From the NCBI RefSeq assembly GCF_017377395.1, contig NZ_CP061800.1, forward strand, positions 5,043,633 through 5,107,632: DNA of 64,000 nucleotides, in the 5' to 3' direction. This document shows positions 1 to 8,226 of the stretch, piece by piece. How positions within the stretch are numbered: position 1 is the first letter of the stretch; the number at the start of each line of letters is the position of its first letter. Position numbers and translations under genes: made by a program. The notes below the pieces were generated by a model. The model saw only the letters and a list, made by a program, of their open reading frames with translations, made no database searches and was not told where the DNA came from. This DNA comes from Desulfonema magnum (GTDB lineage Bacteria; Desulfobacterota; Desulfobacteria; Desulfobacterales; 4be13).

Positions 1-265
1 CTCCCGCTCCTCCGAATAAATCGTTCTCTGGTCCCCGCGTTGCTTCTGACGAAAACGCGGCCGGCAAAAACAATACAGCGCAGCATTTTTAAAACCGATA
101 TTTTGTTCATGAAAAATTTCCTTTTCCCCTTTCCTGACCTGCCCCCGGCACGACAGCCTTTCTCAGCCTCGTGCATGACCGCAATGATGCTGACGAATCG
201 GACCGCCGGAAACCTGCGAGGTTTTCAAAACCTCGGAAGTCTTTCACCCGTCAGCATCATTGCGG
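1..265. repeat. Intergenic, with a palindromic element
   Basis: I see no supportable gene here. The stretch contains an inverted repeat: the arm reading GACCGCAATGATGCTGACG near 178-196 pairs with CGTCAGCATCATTGCGGTC near 249-267. Inside it is a smaller hairpin around 213-240 (GAGGTTTTCAAAACCTC). It lies just past the stop codon of the minus-strand gene ending at 266, so it could act as its terminator. The size and nested form also match the dispersed palindromes found elsewhere in the window. Confidence 0.6.
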
Positions 266-607
266 TCACACAGAAAGTCTGATTGTCTTTTTTTTATTGT
301 TTTCATCAATAATGTTATAAACAAATGTGTTTGCTTTGCGACATTGGGATTCAACAGGGGTCGGGAAGGTGTTTTTTCGCTGTTTCATACTTTCATCGGC
401 GGTTCTGTCCTGCGGATCATGACGGATTATTTTATCAAGAATATCACCGACAACTCTGTCAATAACTGCCTGCTGTCTTTCTCCCACAGATATGTTGTCC
501 TGAGCTGCCAGATCACTTTGATTCAGCGACTCTGAAAGCTTTTTTTGTATGAGTTGCTTTGTGTAAACTTTCAAAACATTATGTATTCTGTAAGCGGGAA
601 TTTGCAT
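266..607 (-). CDS. DVU0524-like FlgM-associated protein
   Basis: A small hydrophilic protein of about 113 residues. It opens with MQIPAYRIHNVLKVYTKQL, which I recognise as the conserved start of the DVU0524 family, typically encoded near the anti-sigma factor FlgM in sulfate reducers. The frame is open up to 661, but I chose the ATG at 607 because AGGA precedes it at good spacing and the family begins there. The start lies inside the end of the NUDIX gene (29-base overlap), so the two are probably co-transcribed and translationally coupled. The last 15 or so residues (NNKKKTIRLSV) are low-complexity and run into a palindromic repeat, so the natural C-terminus may have been altered. No flagellar genes are visible in this window. 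The biochemical role is unknown to me. Confidence 0.7.
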   Translation of the reverse strand: MQIPAYRIHNVLKVYTKQLIQKKLSESLNQSDLAAQDNISVGERQQAVIDRVVGDILDKIIRHDPQDRTADESMKQRKNTFPTPVESQCRKANTFVYNIIDENNKKKTIRLSV

Positions 608-1088
608 AATATATCCTAATAAATTTTGCGTGGCTGTCAAATGCGATTTCCGGAAGTTCATGGGAATGGAAATACGCTACGTCTGAAGCATCATCTCCGG
701 CAATAAGCGTTCCAAAAGACGGGCTGACGCTGTAGCCAAGCATAAGTATGGTATCGTACAGGGCGCTGGGAGCTGAAACAACCCCGAGCAGGCTGGAAAT
801 CTCGCCTGAAAGCCCTGTTTCCTCTTTCAACTCTCTTAATGCGGATTCTTCCGGAGTCTCTCCGAGTTCCATGAATCCCCCGGGCAGGCACCAGTATCCC
901 TTTTTGGGATCAACACTTCGTTTTACGAGAAGAACCCGGTCTTTGTTATCAGGCACAACAAGGCATGTGGCCGGGGTCGGATTTTCATAAATGGGCATAT
1001 TGCAATGATTGCAGAAAAGGCGCACTCTCCCTTCCCATAATTTTTCAATCAGATGCCCTGAACAAAAATGACAATATTTTTTTTTCAT
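579..1088 (-). CDS. NUDIX hydrolase with N-terminal zinc ribbon
   Basis: A 169-residue NUDIX pyrophosphohydrolase. Four cysteines (C6, C9, C26, C29) form a zinc ribbon like that of NADH pyrophosphatase-type proteins. The catalytic Nudix box spans residues 71-93 and fits GX5EX7REUXEEXGU exactly, with RELKEETGL as its core. Such enzymes cleave nucleoside diphosphate derivatives in the cytoplasm; the substrate cannot be read from the sequence. The start codon follows an array of heptamers (1094-1142) with no visible Shine-Dalgarno sequence. The 3' end overlaps the FlgM-associated gene. Confidence 0.9.
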   Translation of the reverse strand: MKKKYCHFCSGHLIEKLWEGRVRLFCNHCNMPIYENPTPATCLVVPDNKDRVLLVKRSVDPKKGYWCLPGGFMELGETPEESALRELKEETGLSGEISSLLGVVSAPSALYDTILMLGYSVSPSFGTLIAGDDASDVAYFHSHELPEIAFDSHAKFIRIYYANSRLQNT

Positions 1089-1093
1089 TGTGA

Positions 1094-1142
1094 CGGGTGT
1101 TAGGTGTTAGGTGTTAGGTGTTAGGTGTCAGGTGTTAAGTGT
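1094..1142. repeat. Heptamer tandem repeat
   Basis: About seven head-to-tail copies of a seven-base unit (GTGTTAG, with GTGTCAG and GTGTTAA variants) end a few bases before the NUDIX start codon. The same family recurs at 11600-11630, 34530-34840, 39611-39715 and 40010-40050. Confidence 0.9.
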
Positions 1143-1211
1143 TCGCGGGACGGGGTTCTTGTAACCCCGTCCGAAATGTTTTAGCACACCCGGAAACGAG
1201 AGGGAGAGCAT

Positions 1212-2483
1212 TTAATCATCAAAATCGCCCTCTGCCCCTTTGTCACTGACAATTGAGGCAGCCCGTTCCACGATTTTTTCAGGTGTCCATTCATCAGGAT
1301 TTTCGATTCGTTCTGCTTTGGGACCCGGATCATAAGACCCTGTTTTAAGAATTGTTTCAATGGCAATGGGAGCGGTGTCCTGAGCATTAAGGACATTTAC
1401 CAGCATGTTGTAAACAAAGTCTTCCACTCGTGTCACCATCCGTTCTCTGATCTCTTTGGGCTGTCCCAGGAGTTTGTTTTCAAAAGGCAGGCTGAGTTTT
1501 TTGTAATTTCCGCGTTTAAGCCCCTTTTCTTTGGCATGGGCCGTCATTTCAGCCCACAGGGTTTCTGTTACCCCTGCGTCTTTGACCTTGATAAAATTGC
1601 CATCTTTATTAAGCTGGGCATTTCCATAGTCATTCACCTCAAGCCCCCATGAGATCATCTGGAGGGCCGTTGCGACATTGGCTTTGGTGGTTCTGGTTTT
1701 TGCGACAATTTCTTTCAGCCTGTCCGAGCTGTTCCCGGATGTGCCATGCTGTGCCCCGGAAACATTGTATTTTGCCAAAGCCTCATGAATTTCTTTTGTC
1801 AGTTCAACCTGTATCCCCTGGCCACTGGCCTCAATGCCGTGGGTGGTTCCGTTGTTCAGGGCAATCCAGTTCGGAAAGATATTATGAGCGTTCAGTCCCT
1901 GAATCAGGAATAATGCCTCTTCCACGGTTGAAAGCCCTTCTTTGCCTTTGATTTCACCAACTTCAGTTTCATATCCGGCCCATTTCGGGACAAAAGGACA
2001 TAATTCCAGGCTTGCGAGCAGATTCTTGTCATCCGGCATGTGAGATGCGTCAATGGCAATGGATGTCATGCCCGCGTCAAACAGGGTCGGAATTTCAGTC
2101 TTTGCAGCTTCTATGTCTGTTTCATTTTTGATGCCGTAATGATCCGCGTGAATAGCCACGGGAATGGTGATATTCAGCTCATTGCATATGGCGTCCACCT
2201 GCCGGGCGATATTCCAGTAATTGACCGCGCAATAGGCATTGGCCCCGCCTTCTGACTTGGCAATTTCTATGATGATAACGGAATTTGCCCGCTGGGCCGC
2301 TTTCAAAGCACCCCGGATAACCATATGATTTCTGCCGTTGGCGGCCATTGAAACGGCATTGCCTTTCCGGAGCATGGCAAGGTCTATGTATTTTCCGCTG
2401 ACGATCAATGCTTTTGAATTCGGGAAAAGTTTTGCCACATTGGGCGGACGGCCTGTTTCAATGGCCTTTTCAAAGTCTGTCAT
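1212..2483 (-). CDS. fba: Class II fructose-bisphosphate aldolase
   Basis: A 423-residue zinc-dependent aldolase that interconverts fructose-1,6-bisphosphate with dihydroxyacetone phosphate and glyceraldehyde-3-phosphate in glycolysis and gluconeogenesis. The metal-binding motif IHADHYG is at residues 111-117 (H112, H115). Further class II signatures are NNGTTHGIEASG and GAQHGTSGNSS, whose histidines are the expected remaining zinc ligands. It is longer than the 280-360 residues common in enterobacterial enzymes, matching a long class II subgroup with a C-terminal helical extension. The start is supported by GGAGG upstream. It overlaps the DUF2007 gene by 14 bases, indicating one transcript. 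A related sugar-bisphosphate substrate cannot be excluded. Confidence 0.9.
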   Translation of the reverse strand: MTDFEKAIETGRPPNVAKLFPNSKALIVSGKYIDLAMLRKGNAVSMAANGRNHMVIRGALKAAQRANSVIIIEIAKSEGGANAYCAVNYWNIARQVDAICNELNITIPVAIHADHYGIKNETDIEAAKTEIPTLFDAGMTSIAIDASHMPDDKNLLASLELCPFVPKWAGYETEVGEIKGKEGLSTVEEALFLIQGLNAHNIFPNWIALNNGTTHGIEASGQGIQVELTKEIHEALAKYNVSGAQHGTSGNSSDRLKEIVAKTRTTKANVATALQMISWGLEVNDYGNAQLNKDGNFIKVKDAGVTETLWAEMTAHAKEKGLKRGNYKKLSLPFENKLLGQPKEIRERMVTRVEDFVYNMLVNVLNAQDTAPIAIETILKTGSYDPGPKAERIENPDEWTPEKIVERAASIVSDKGAEGDFDD

Positions 2484-2757
2484 TGCTTTTGCCTCCTTCT
2501 GCTATAAAATTATTATAATTTTCTGATCTGACCTCATCAAGAATTTTAAGTATCTCTTCCTTGTGCGATAACGGCGCTCTGATTTCGCCCCACCCTTTTT
2601 GAAACTGAAACAATCCGTCATAAGCAGTGTCATGGTATGACCGGATCAGGTGGGGAATGTTTTCCTCTTCCAGAACAGCCCCCGTCACCTGGGCTTCTAT
2701 TGTACTTTCCAGAATTGCAACTTTGATAAATTCCTTTTGTTTATCTGTGTCGTTCAT
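2470..2757 (-). CDS. DUF2007-type putative signal-transducing protein
   Basis: A 95-residue protein. KVAILESTIEAQVTGAVLEE followed by NIPHLIRSYHD and a GWGEIRAP segment fits the small DUF2007 fold, in which a ferredoxin-like unit follows a helix that reads the interval between two sequence positions. The family is often annotated as a signal-transducing protein, but its biochemical role is not established. It sits directly upstream of, and overlaps, the aldolase gene. The start region is AT-rich and a palindrome lies just upstream. Confidence 0.7.
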   Translation of the reverse strand: MNDTDKQKEFIKVAILESTIEAQVTGAVLEEENIPHLIRSYHDTAYDGLFQFQKGWGEIRAPLSHKEEILKILDEVRSENYNNFIAEGGKSNDRL

Positions 2758-2770
2758 ATCACAATCCTTT

Positions 2771-3180
2771 TTTTACCGTGAAAATAAGTACCTGTGCAAA
2801 AGTTTTTTATATTTGCCCGGGAAGAAACCCGGCTTTTCTCCCGGAATGACCCGCTGCCCGTAAAGGAAAAACCCGGGTTTCTCCGCGGTTCGCAGAAAAA
2901 AAGATATATAAAAAACTTTTGCACAGGTACTGGGGTGATGAAAATGTTTCCAAGGCTCTGAAAAAGCTGATCCTGTTTTTGTTCCCCTCATTTTTTAACT
3001 GCCTGATTTTTAAGTCATAAAAAATTTGCGGAATAAAAATGGGATCGCAATTGTCAGCCCGGTTTGTGACATTTTCATCACCCCACACAGGTACTTATAT
3101 TCTGAAAAGCCGGGTTTTTTATCTGAAAATACTGTCATAACCGGGGGCGAAAAACCCGGGTTTTTCATGAGCGTTTATTC
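2771..3180. repeat. Three nested palindromic elements
   Basis: A dispersed palindrome (TTACCGTGAAAATA at 2773-2786, resuming at 3097 and ending in GAGCGTTTATT) is interrupted by a second element with termini ATAAGTACCTGTG (2784-2796) and CACAGGTACTTAT (3086-3098). That second element contains a hairpin copy at 2787-2931. It is itself interrupted by a third element with perfect 16-base ends, GGGGTGATGAAAATGT at 2932-2947 and its complement at 3069-3084. The ten bases CACAGGTACT flank the third element on both sides (2922-2931 and 3086-3095). Uninterrupted relatives of the outer element are at 28945, 48651 and 52011. No gene is supported from 2758 to 3580. Confidence 0.8.
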
Positions 3181-3216
3181 TGCTGATAATTGACGATTGT
3201 TTTTTTCAATCCTTTA

Positions 3217-3320
3217 GAGATTTCCCCAAAAATAAAATACCCGGAACGCAGGGTGGGCAGAGCGAAGCGCAACCCACCCTGCATTTTTTGTATCGGGTAT
3301 ATTATTTATTTCGAGTTCCC
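3217..3320. repeat. Dispersed palindrome, GGGTGGG type
   Basis: Outer arms AAAATAAAATACCCGG and GGGTATATTATTTATTTCGAG surround an inner stem, GCAGGGTGGGCAGAGCG with its complement CAACCCACCCTGC. Related copies lie at 41131-41235, 48351-48589 (interrupted), 62509-62596 and 63549-63595, and a degraded one near 10600-10665. All are intergenic. They resemble REP/BIME-like elements. Confidence 0.85.
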
Positions 3321-3580
3321 TTATGACAATGGTTCGGACATTTTTTGTAACCTATTGTTTTTACAGAGTTCTAATATTCTGTTCCTGGAAAATAAAGACC
3401 TTTGATTTCAAAAGGTTATAATTTTACACGCCCTTAATTTGTAAAAACTGTCCGAAGTATTGTTATGAATAGGGACAAAATAATTTTCTCGCACAAGTTC
3501 ACTTCGATAAATCCGAACCAGGCCCGAATTTGTCAACCCGGCGGAAGCAGAAATGAGAAAGTTGCCTAACCGCTATGCCC

Positions 3581-4318
3581 TTAATATCTGACATTCATCA
3601 GAAATAATCCCTGAGGCGGTGCGGTAGGGCCTGCCTGATCCCGATCTTTTGAAAGAAGAATATCTTTAAAATCATCCGGCGTTATTTTGTCATGACCCAC
3701 ATCCGCAAGCGTTCCCACAATGTTACGCACCATAAATTTTAAAAATCCGTTGGCTTCAATTTCAAATAACAGATATCCGTCATCCTGTTCAACAAGATTT
3801 GCATTCAAAATACATCTTGTTGTATGAGAACGGGGACTGCCGGCCCCTTCAAATGCTTTAAAATCATGCGTTCCGATGATATGAAGAATGGCAGACCGCA
3901 TGGCACTGATATTCAGCTTTTTTCGTATGAACCAGACATACTGCCGGCTGACTGCCGCGGGAATCAGACGATTTAATATTTTGTAATTATATGTTTTACT
4001 TTTTGCATCATACCGGGCGTGAAATGTTTCATCTGCCTGAGTGCATTCCCTGATGACAATATCCCTGTCAGTAAGGCTGTTCAGTCCTTTTTGGAAAACA
4101 TCAGGAGTAAGTTTGGTATTGCAATGAAAATTTGCCACCTGACCCAGCGCGTGTACGCCGGCATCTGTTCTGCCGGACCCGGTGAGCGTCACCTTTTTTC
4201 CCGTCATGGTCATCAGCGCTTTCTCAATTTCTTCCTGAACAGTACGGTCATTTTTCTGTCTCTGCCAGCCGTGGTAGGCGGTTCCGTCGTATTCTATTGT
4301 AAGCTTAAAATTTGTCAT
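3581..4318 (-). CDS. truA: tRNA pseudouridine(38-40) synthase TruA
   Basis: A 245-residue TruA that converts uridines 38-40 of the tRNA anticodon arm to pseudouridine. The catalytic motif GSGRTDAGVHALGQ is intact with the nucleophile at D52. The N-terminal EYDGTAYHGWQRQ and the central AFEGAGSPRSHTTR segment also match the family. The length is normal. The start codon directly follows two copies of an octamer-like AAATCAC repeat and has no Shine-Dalgarno sequence. The gene lies downstream of the small CxxC gene and ricT. Confidence 0.95.
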   Translation of the reverse strand: MTNFKLTIEYDGTAYHGWQRQKNDRTVQEEIEKALMTMTGKKVTLTGSGRTDAGVHALGQVANFHCNTKLTPDVFQKGLNSLTDRDIVIRECTQADETFHARYDAKSKTYNYKILNRLIPAAVSRQYVWFIRKKLNISAMRSAILHIIGTHDFKAFEGAGSPRSHTTRCILNANLVEQDDGYLLFEIEANGFLKFMVRNIVGTLADVGHDKITPDDFKDILLSKDRDQAGPTAPPQGLFLMNVRY

Positions 4319-4349
4319 TTGTGATTTGTGATTTCAGTACCGTCAAAAT

Positions 4350-4514
4350 TTACAGCCTGTTACATGGAATATTTGCCAGTGCCTCCTCAAACATCTCATC
4401 CATCAAATCAGTAAATTTCTCCAAAGGATATTCTTTGTTGCATGACCTGCAATATAAATTTACCTGCTGCCAGGTTCTTTTCACAAATAACTGTCCGCCG
4501 CATTTTAAAGGCAC
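4350..4514 (-). CDS. Small dual-CxxC-like protein
   Basis: A 54-residue reading frame from a GTG at 4514, with an in-frame stop just upstream. It encodes a KCGG segment near the N-terminus, YCRSCNKEYPLEKF in the middle, and ends LANIPCNRL. The C-terminal half matches the pattern I associate with small deltaproteobacterial dual-CxxC (sometimes selenocysteine) proteins. The first cysteine pair is incomplete here: only one cysteine precedes GG. A two-base deletion near the start, or a different start, may explain this. There is no clear ribosome-binding site. It lies between ricT and truA on the same strand. It could be a decaying gene, and its function is unknown. Confidence 0.5.
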   Translation of the reverse strand: MPLKCGGQLFVKRTWQQVNLYCRSCNKEYPLEKFTDLMDEMFEEALANIPCNRL

Positions 4515-4654
4515 GGGTTCAGTTTAGTGGGAATTCCTGTAAAATCAGATAGTTGATGACACCTCCGGTTTTCCGAAAATTCGCTGTGTTTTCAGAGGGG
4601 TTCAGGCGATTTTCCCGGAAAATCCCATTGAACTGAACCAGTGCCAATAATTGA

Positions 4655-4735
4655 GAATTAAAAATATTCATTTTTCAGTTTTCATCCTACAATTCTCAAT
4701 TCTTAATTTTCAATTTTCAATTCTCAATTATCGTA
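4655..4735. repeat. Short AT-rich tandem repeat
   Basis: Degenerate heptamers of the AATTCTC/AATTTTC type lie just past the ricT stop codon. The same unit, on the other strand, separates the kinase and regulator genes at 42897-42922. Confidence 0.75.
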
Positions 4736-5523
4736 TCTAATTCTGTTTCTACTTCCTGACCGTCATTTCTCCGAATCGCGATGCGGTTGCAGATAACATT
4801 ATGACGGATCACCTTTCCCTCTCCCGCGGAAGTTTTTACCATCTTGCCGATTTGGGGAAAATTCTGCTTTAAGACTTGGTATGTCTCATTCTCAAACGTA
4901 AGACAGCACATCAGCCTGCCGCACAGACCGGAAATTTTAGTGGGGTTTAAGGACAGATTCTGTTCTTTTGCCATGCGTATGGAAACGGGGTCGAATTTTT
5001 CTATGAATGTTGAGCAGCAAAGTTCCCGCCCGCATCTTCCGATTCCTCCGCACATTTTAGCCTGATTGCGCACGCCCACCTGGCGCATTTCTATCCGGGT
5101 ATGGAATTCATTGACAAGAATTTTTACAAGTTCCCGAAAATCAACACGCCCCTCGGCAGTGAAAAAGAATGTTAATTTGCCTGCGTCAAAGGTACTTTCA
5201 ACGGTAAAAAGATTCATTTCAAGGTTAAGTTCTCTGATATATTTCAGGCAAAACTCATAGGCAGCTTTTTCAGTTTCAAAATTTTTTTCTCTCTGTTCAA
5301 AGTCTTTTTCGGTTGCCAGGCGAAACACTTTTTTATAGACACGGGGTTCTGACTGGTGCTTTTGTTCATCATATGGCTGAGGAGGAACTGTGACTCTCCC
5401 AAAACCCAGCCCCTGCTCAGTTTCCACAATCACAGGGTCTCCCTGGTTCAGTACAAAGACGCCCGCGTCAAAATCATAAACCTTGCCCGCAGGTTTGAAT
5501 CTGATACCAACTATTTTTGTCAT
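4717..5523 (-). CDS. ricT: PSP1/RicT-family regulatory protein
   Basis: A 268-residue PSP1-domain protein of the YaaT/RicT family. Its cysteine set is complete: C159, C165, C170-C171 and C202, C207-C208 in GRCGRELCC and CGRLMCC. In Bacillus, RicT joins two partners to form an iron-sulfur complex that affects mRNA maturation; in Gram-negative bacteria the role is less clear. The central MRQVGVRNQAK signature is present. I start at the ATG at 5523 rather than the TTG one codon upstream. The gene follows holB on the same strand, a common deltaproteobacterial arrangement, but a 620-base repeat-rich gap separates them. Confidence 0.88.
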   Translation of the reverse strand: MTKIVGIRFKPAGKVYDFDAGVFVLNQGDPVIVETEQGLGFGRVTVPPQPYDEQKHQSEPRVYKKVFRLATEKDFEQREKNFETEKAAYEFCLKYIRELNLEMNLFTVESTFDAGKLTFFFTAEGRVDFRELVKILVNEFHTRIEMRQVGVRNQAKMCGGIGRCGRELCCSTFIEKFDPVSIRMAKEQNLSLNPTKISGLCGRLMCCLTFENETYQVLKQNFPQIGKMVKTSAGEGKVIRHNVICNRIAIRRNDGQEVETELDTIIEN

Positions 5524-5526
5524 CAA

Positions 5527-6146
5527 TTCACTTTTTCTATAAAAAAAAATTGTTTTAATTATAAGGGATTTTAAGTGCTGAATCCCATAAATAATGTCCG
5601 GGCGGAATAAAGAACAGTCTTATGTGATCCGACCTGTTGGCTTTGCCACGAAGACACAAAGACACGAAGAAAACACAAAGAAACTTCGTGAGACTTCGTG
5701 CCTTTGTGGCAAATATGACTTAAGTACCTGATCAAAAGTTTTTTATACATCTTTTTTTTCTGTGAACGGCGGAGAAACCCGGCTTTTTTCTTCAGGGCCG
5801 GCGAATCATATTCCGGGAAAAAGCCGGGTTTCTTCCCCGGGCAAATATCGAAAACTTATGGTTAGGTACTTATCTGATCCTGCACGGCCGCGGGCCGAGT
5901 CATGCGGAACAAATTGGCAGTCTGTCCGGGCGCAGTTTGAAAAATTGTGCCGCGACCCGGACATTATTTATGGGATCAGGTACTCAGCCTGATGCGTATG
6001 GGTTGCAAACCCCGTCCCGCTAATATTGTCAAAGCATCTGAACCACGGATTTGCACGGATTGCACGAATTTCACAGATTTTTTCAATCTGTGAATTCTGT
6101 GAAATCTGTATTAATCCGTGGTTCGGACTTTGCCAAAAACGAAACC
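5527..6146. repeat. Repeat-filled gap between holB and ricT
   Basis: No gene is supported. The gap holds three palindromes. The first, at about 5644-5710, has GCCACGAAGACACAAAGAC as its left arm and a complementary right arm ending TTTGTGGCA. The second, 5722-5871, has ends AAGTACCTGATCAAAAG and the AGGTACTT type, with related copies at 33145-33291 and 55551-55698. The third, at about 6038-6124, has GAACCACGGATT and AATCCGTGGTTC as its ends. The plus-strand open frames here are translations of these repeats. Confidence 0.8.
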
Positions 6147-7190
6147 TTATTCTGCAAGTTTCATCGCCAAAACCTCCAAAGTCAGCCTTAAATTGGCATT
6201 TGACCGGAGTGATTTCTGCGCTGTCTGAATTGCTTTTATTTTTGAAAGCAAGGATGCCACTGTTATCTGCCGAGAGGCATGTTGAATGCTGTTTGTCAAG
6301 TCTCTGTTAATCACTTTTTCAGGATCAATCCCCTGACCAGCCTCAAGGGCAAGCCGGCAGAGAATCACATCTCTCAGCCAGGTTTTCATGACTTCCAGTA
6401 AATCCGGAAGAATATCTTTACTTTTTAACAATCTTTCTGCAAAAGCAAAAACACGGACCCCGGGGAACGGTTTCAGACCGTTCCCCGCGATGGCTTCAAG
6501 CTCATGAATCAGCCAGTTCCTTTGATTTATCCAGTTTGAACGGCTCATGGAAATCGCTCTGGAATAACTCCCGTTTGCCAGCGTTGCAATGACCATGGCA
6601 TCCTCCGACCCGAGGTTCTGCTTTTCAATCAGCAGTGTTCTGAGTTCTTCCCGGGGGACCGGATCAAACCGCATCAGCTGGCATCGGGACACAATCGTAG
6701 GAAGCAGATCAGATGTCTGGGTGGCAGTCAGTATCAGCACCGTGCGATCCGGAGGCTCTTCCAGCACTTTGAGAAGCGCGTTTCCTGCCTCAGCATTCAT
6801 CGTATGGGCATTGGCGATAATCACCACACGCGTCCTGGCCTCATAAGGTTTCATACCCAGGGTATGACAAACTTCTCGGATCTGTCCGATCCTGATAAAA
6901 ACACCGGACGGTTCAATCAGGGTGATATCCGGATGATTACCGGATCGGATTTTTTTGCATGATCTGCAATTGCACTTATCCGTTGTCAGAGAATAACTGT
7001 CAGTATCCTCATCTCTCTGCTTACTGACAACCGACAACTGACTGCAATTACAGGCCATGGCAAAGGCCATGGCCGCGGTGCGTTTGCCTACGCCCTCAAT
7101 CCCGGTAAAAAGAAGCGCATGAGGAATGGCATCTTTTTGAAGAAAGGTGATTAACCGTTTATATGCTTTATGATGGCTCATCCTGATCAT
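6147..7190 (-). CDS. holB: DNA polymerase III subunit delta'
   Basis: The clamp-loader delta' subunit, about 347 residues from the ATG at 7190. The P-loop-like GIEGVGKR is near residue 30. A zinc-binding cysteine group ends in KCNCRSCKK. NALLKVLEEPP and SRCQLMRF are the typical sensor and SRC motifs of clamp-loader AAA subunits. About 20 residues between the first cysteine of the zinc group and CNCRSC (LSVVSKQRDEDTDSYSLTTD) are unusual and encoded by a repeat (see findings). An in-frame ATG nine bases downstream is an alternative start; neither has a strong ribosome-binding site. The upstream bases form an inverted repeat built on CGGATTTTGAATTTTT. Confidence 0.9.
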   Translation of the reverse strand: MIRMSHHKAYKRLITFLQKDAIPHALLFTGIEGVGKRTAAMAFAMACNCSQLSVVSKQRDEDTDSYSLTTDKCNCRSCKKIRSGNHPDITLIEPSGVFIRIGQIREVCHTLGMKPYEARTRVVIIANAHTMNAEAGNALLKVLEEPPDRTVLILTATQTSDLLPTIVSRCQLMRFDPVPREELRTLLIEKQNLGSEDAMVIATLANGSYSRAISMSRSNWINQRNWLIHELEAIAGNGLKPFPGVRVFAFAERLLKSKDILPDLLEVMKTWLRDVILCRLALEAGQGIDPEKVINRDLTNSIQHASRQITVASLLSKIKAIQTAQKSLRSNANLRLTLEVLAMKLAE

Positions 7191-7336
7191 TAAAAATTCA
7201 AAATCCGAAACAAATCCGAATATCAGACGCTCAGAACAAAGCATAAAGGACCGTCTGTTTCGGATTTTGAATTTTTATCATCCCCGGATTTTCACAAGGG
7301 AATTATTTGAATTCGTTCTGGATTTCAAATTGTTAC

Positions 7337-7612
7337 CTAATAATCTACCCGTTCTTTCAATTCTTTTCCGCATTTGAAAAACGGTAGCTTTTTCGGGGTG
7401 ATGACAACTTTTTCCCCGGTTTTCGGATTTCTGCCAATATAGCTTTTGTAATCTTTGACGAAAAAACTGCACAGGCCGCGAATCTCAACACGTTCTCCCT
7501 CAGACAGGGCCTCTGCCATGTTACCGAAAAAAATTTCAACAACTTTTGCTGCCTCTGCTTTTGAAATATTTGCTTCATTTTTCAAGGTGGCGATAAGCTC
7601 CAGCTTGTTCAT
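7337..7612 (-). CDS. HU/IHF-family DNA-binding protein
   Basis: A 91-residue nucleoid protein. It has the HU/IHF architecture: N-terminal helices (MNKLELIATLKNEANISKAE), RGLCSFFVKDYKSYIGRNPK leading into the DNA-binding arm, and PFFKCGKELKERV at the end. The GRNPKTGE arm tip contains the proline that intercalates DNA. I chose the ATG at 7612 because GGAG precedes it, although the frame extends 36 bases upstream. It may act as an IHF subunit or as a homodimer; its sequence does not decide this. Confidence 0.9.
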   Translation of the reverse strand: MNKLELIATLKNEANISKAEAAKVVEIFFGNMAEALSEGERVEIRGLCSFFVKDYKSYIGRNPKTGEKVVITPKKLPFFKCGKELKERVDY

Positions 7613-7698
7613 ATATATTACTCCTTCCCATAATAATTTGGTGGACATTGAATTGTCTGAAAATCATGTTAAATATAATTTGATAAAAAGTCAAGCTC

Positions 7699-8226
7699 TT
7701 ATGATGTTTTTTCGGGTAATATTTCAATATCCTCTTCATTTACTTCCACAGATGCGAACTGTCCCAGGGCACTGATATTAATAACCACACGGTTTATTCC
7801 CTTATATCGGACAAAAATTCCGGTCATTCCTGAAAAGGGGCCGCCAACGACCATGACCCTGTCACCTTCCTGAAGCTGATAACCGGTGATCACCTCTTTA
7901 TTTGCTACAACCATAATCTTCAGGGATTCTATATCCTCTGACGGAACAGCAACCGGTCCCCGGGCATTCCCAATCAGACTCACCGCCCCGGTTGTCTTAA
8001 CAATTTCAAGGTGTTCATAAGGGTTAAGATCTGTTTTTACAAATAGATATCCAGGAAAAAGAGGAATCTGTATTATTTTTTTTCTGTCACGCCGTTTGCT
8101 CGGTACCTGAATTTTCGGAAGAAAGACCTCTATTGATTTTCCCATAAGCCTTTCATTCACCACATTCTCAAACCTGCTTTTGGTATGAAGGGCATACCAC
8201 GCGCGAATAAGCGTATCCTTTGTCAT
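7699..8226 (-). CDS. UpxY/RfaH-type NusG paralog
   Basis: A 175-residue specialised NusG-like transcription elongation factor. The N-terminal NGN domain begins WYALHTKSRFENVVNERL and includes PLFPGYLFVKTD. The C-terminal KOW domain has EGDRVMVVGGPFSGMTGIFV. Proteins of this type (RfaH, LoaP, UpxY) bind RNA polymerase at particular operons, often long envelope or polysaccharide clusters. The gene overlaps the end of lptD by four bases and follows it on the same strand, so both are translated from one message. No long polysaccharide operon is visible here; its target is unknown. Confidence 0.88.
   Translation of the reverse strand: MTKDTLIRAWYALHTKSRFENVVNERLMGKSIEVFLPKIQVPSKRRDRKKIIQIPLFPGYLFVKTDLNPYEHLEIVKTTGAVSLIGNARGPVAVPSEDIESLKIMVVANKEVITGYQLQEGDRVMVVGGPFSGMTGIFVRYKGINRVVINISALGQFASVEVNEEDIEILPEKTS

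Noticed and set aside
40..282. Plus-strand 80-residue frame at the left edge
   Set aside because: Runs through a palindrome and shows no protein-like features or ribosome-binding site.
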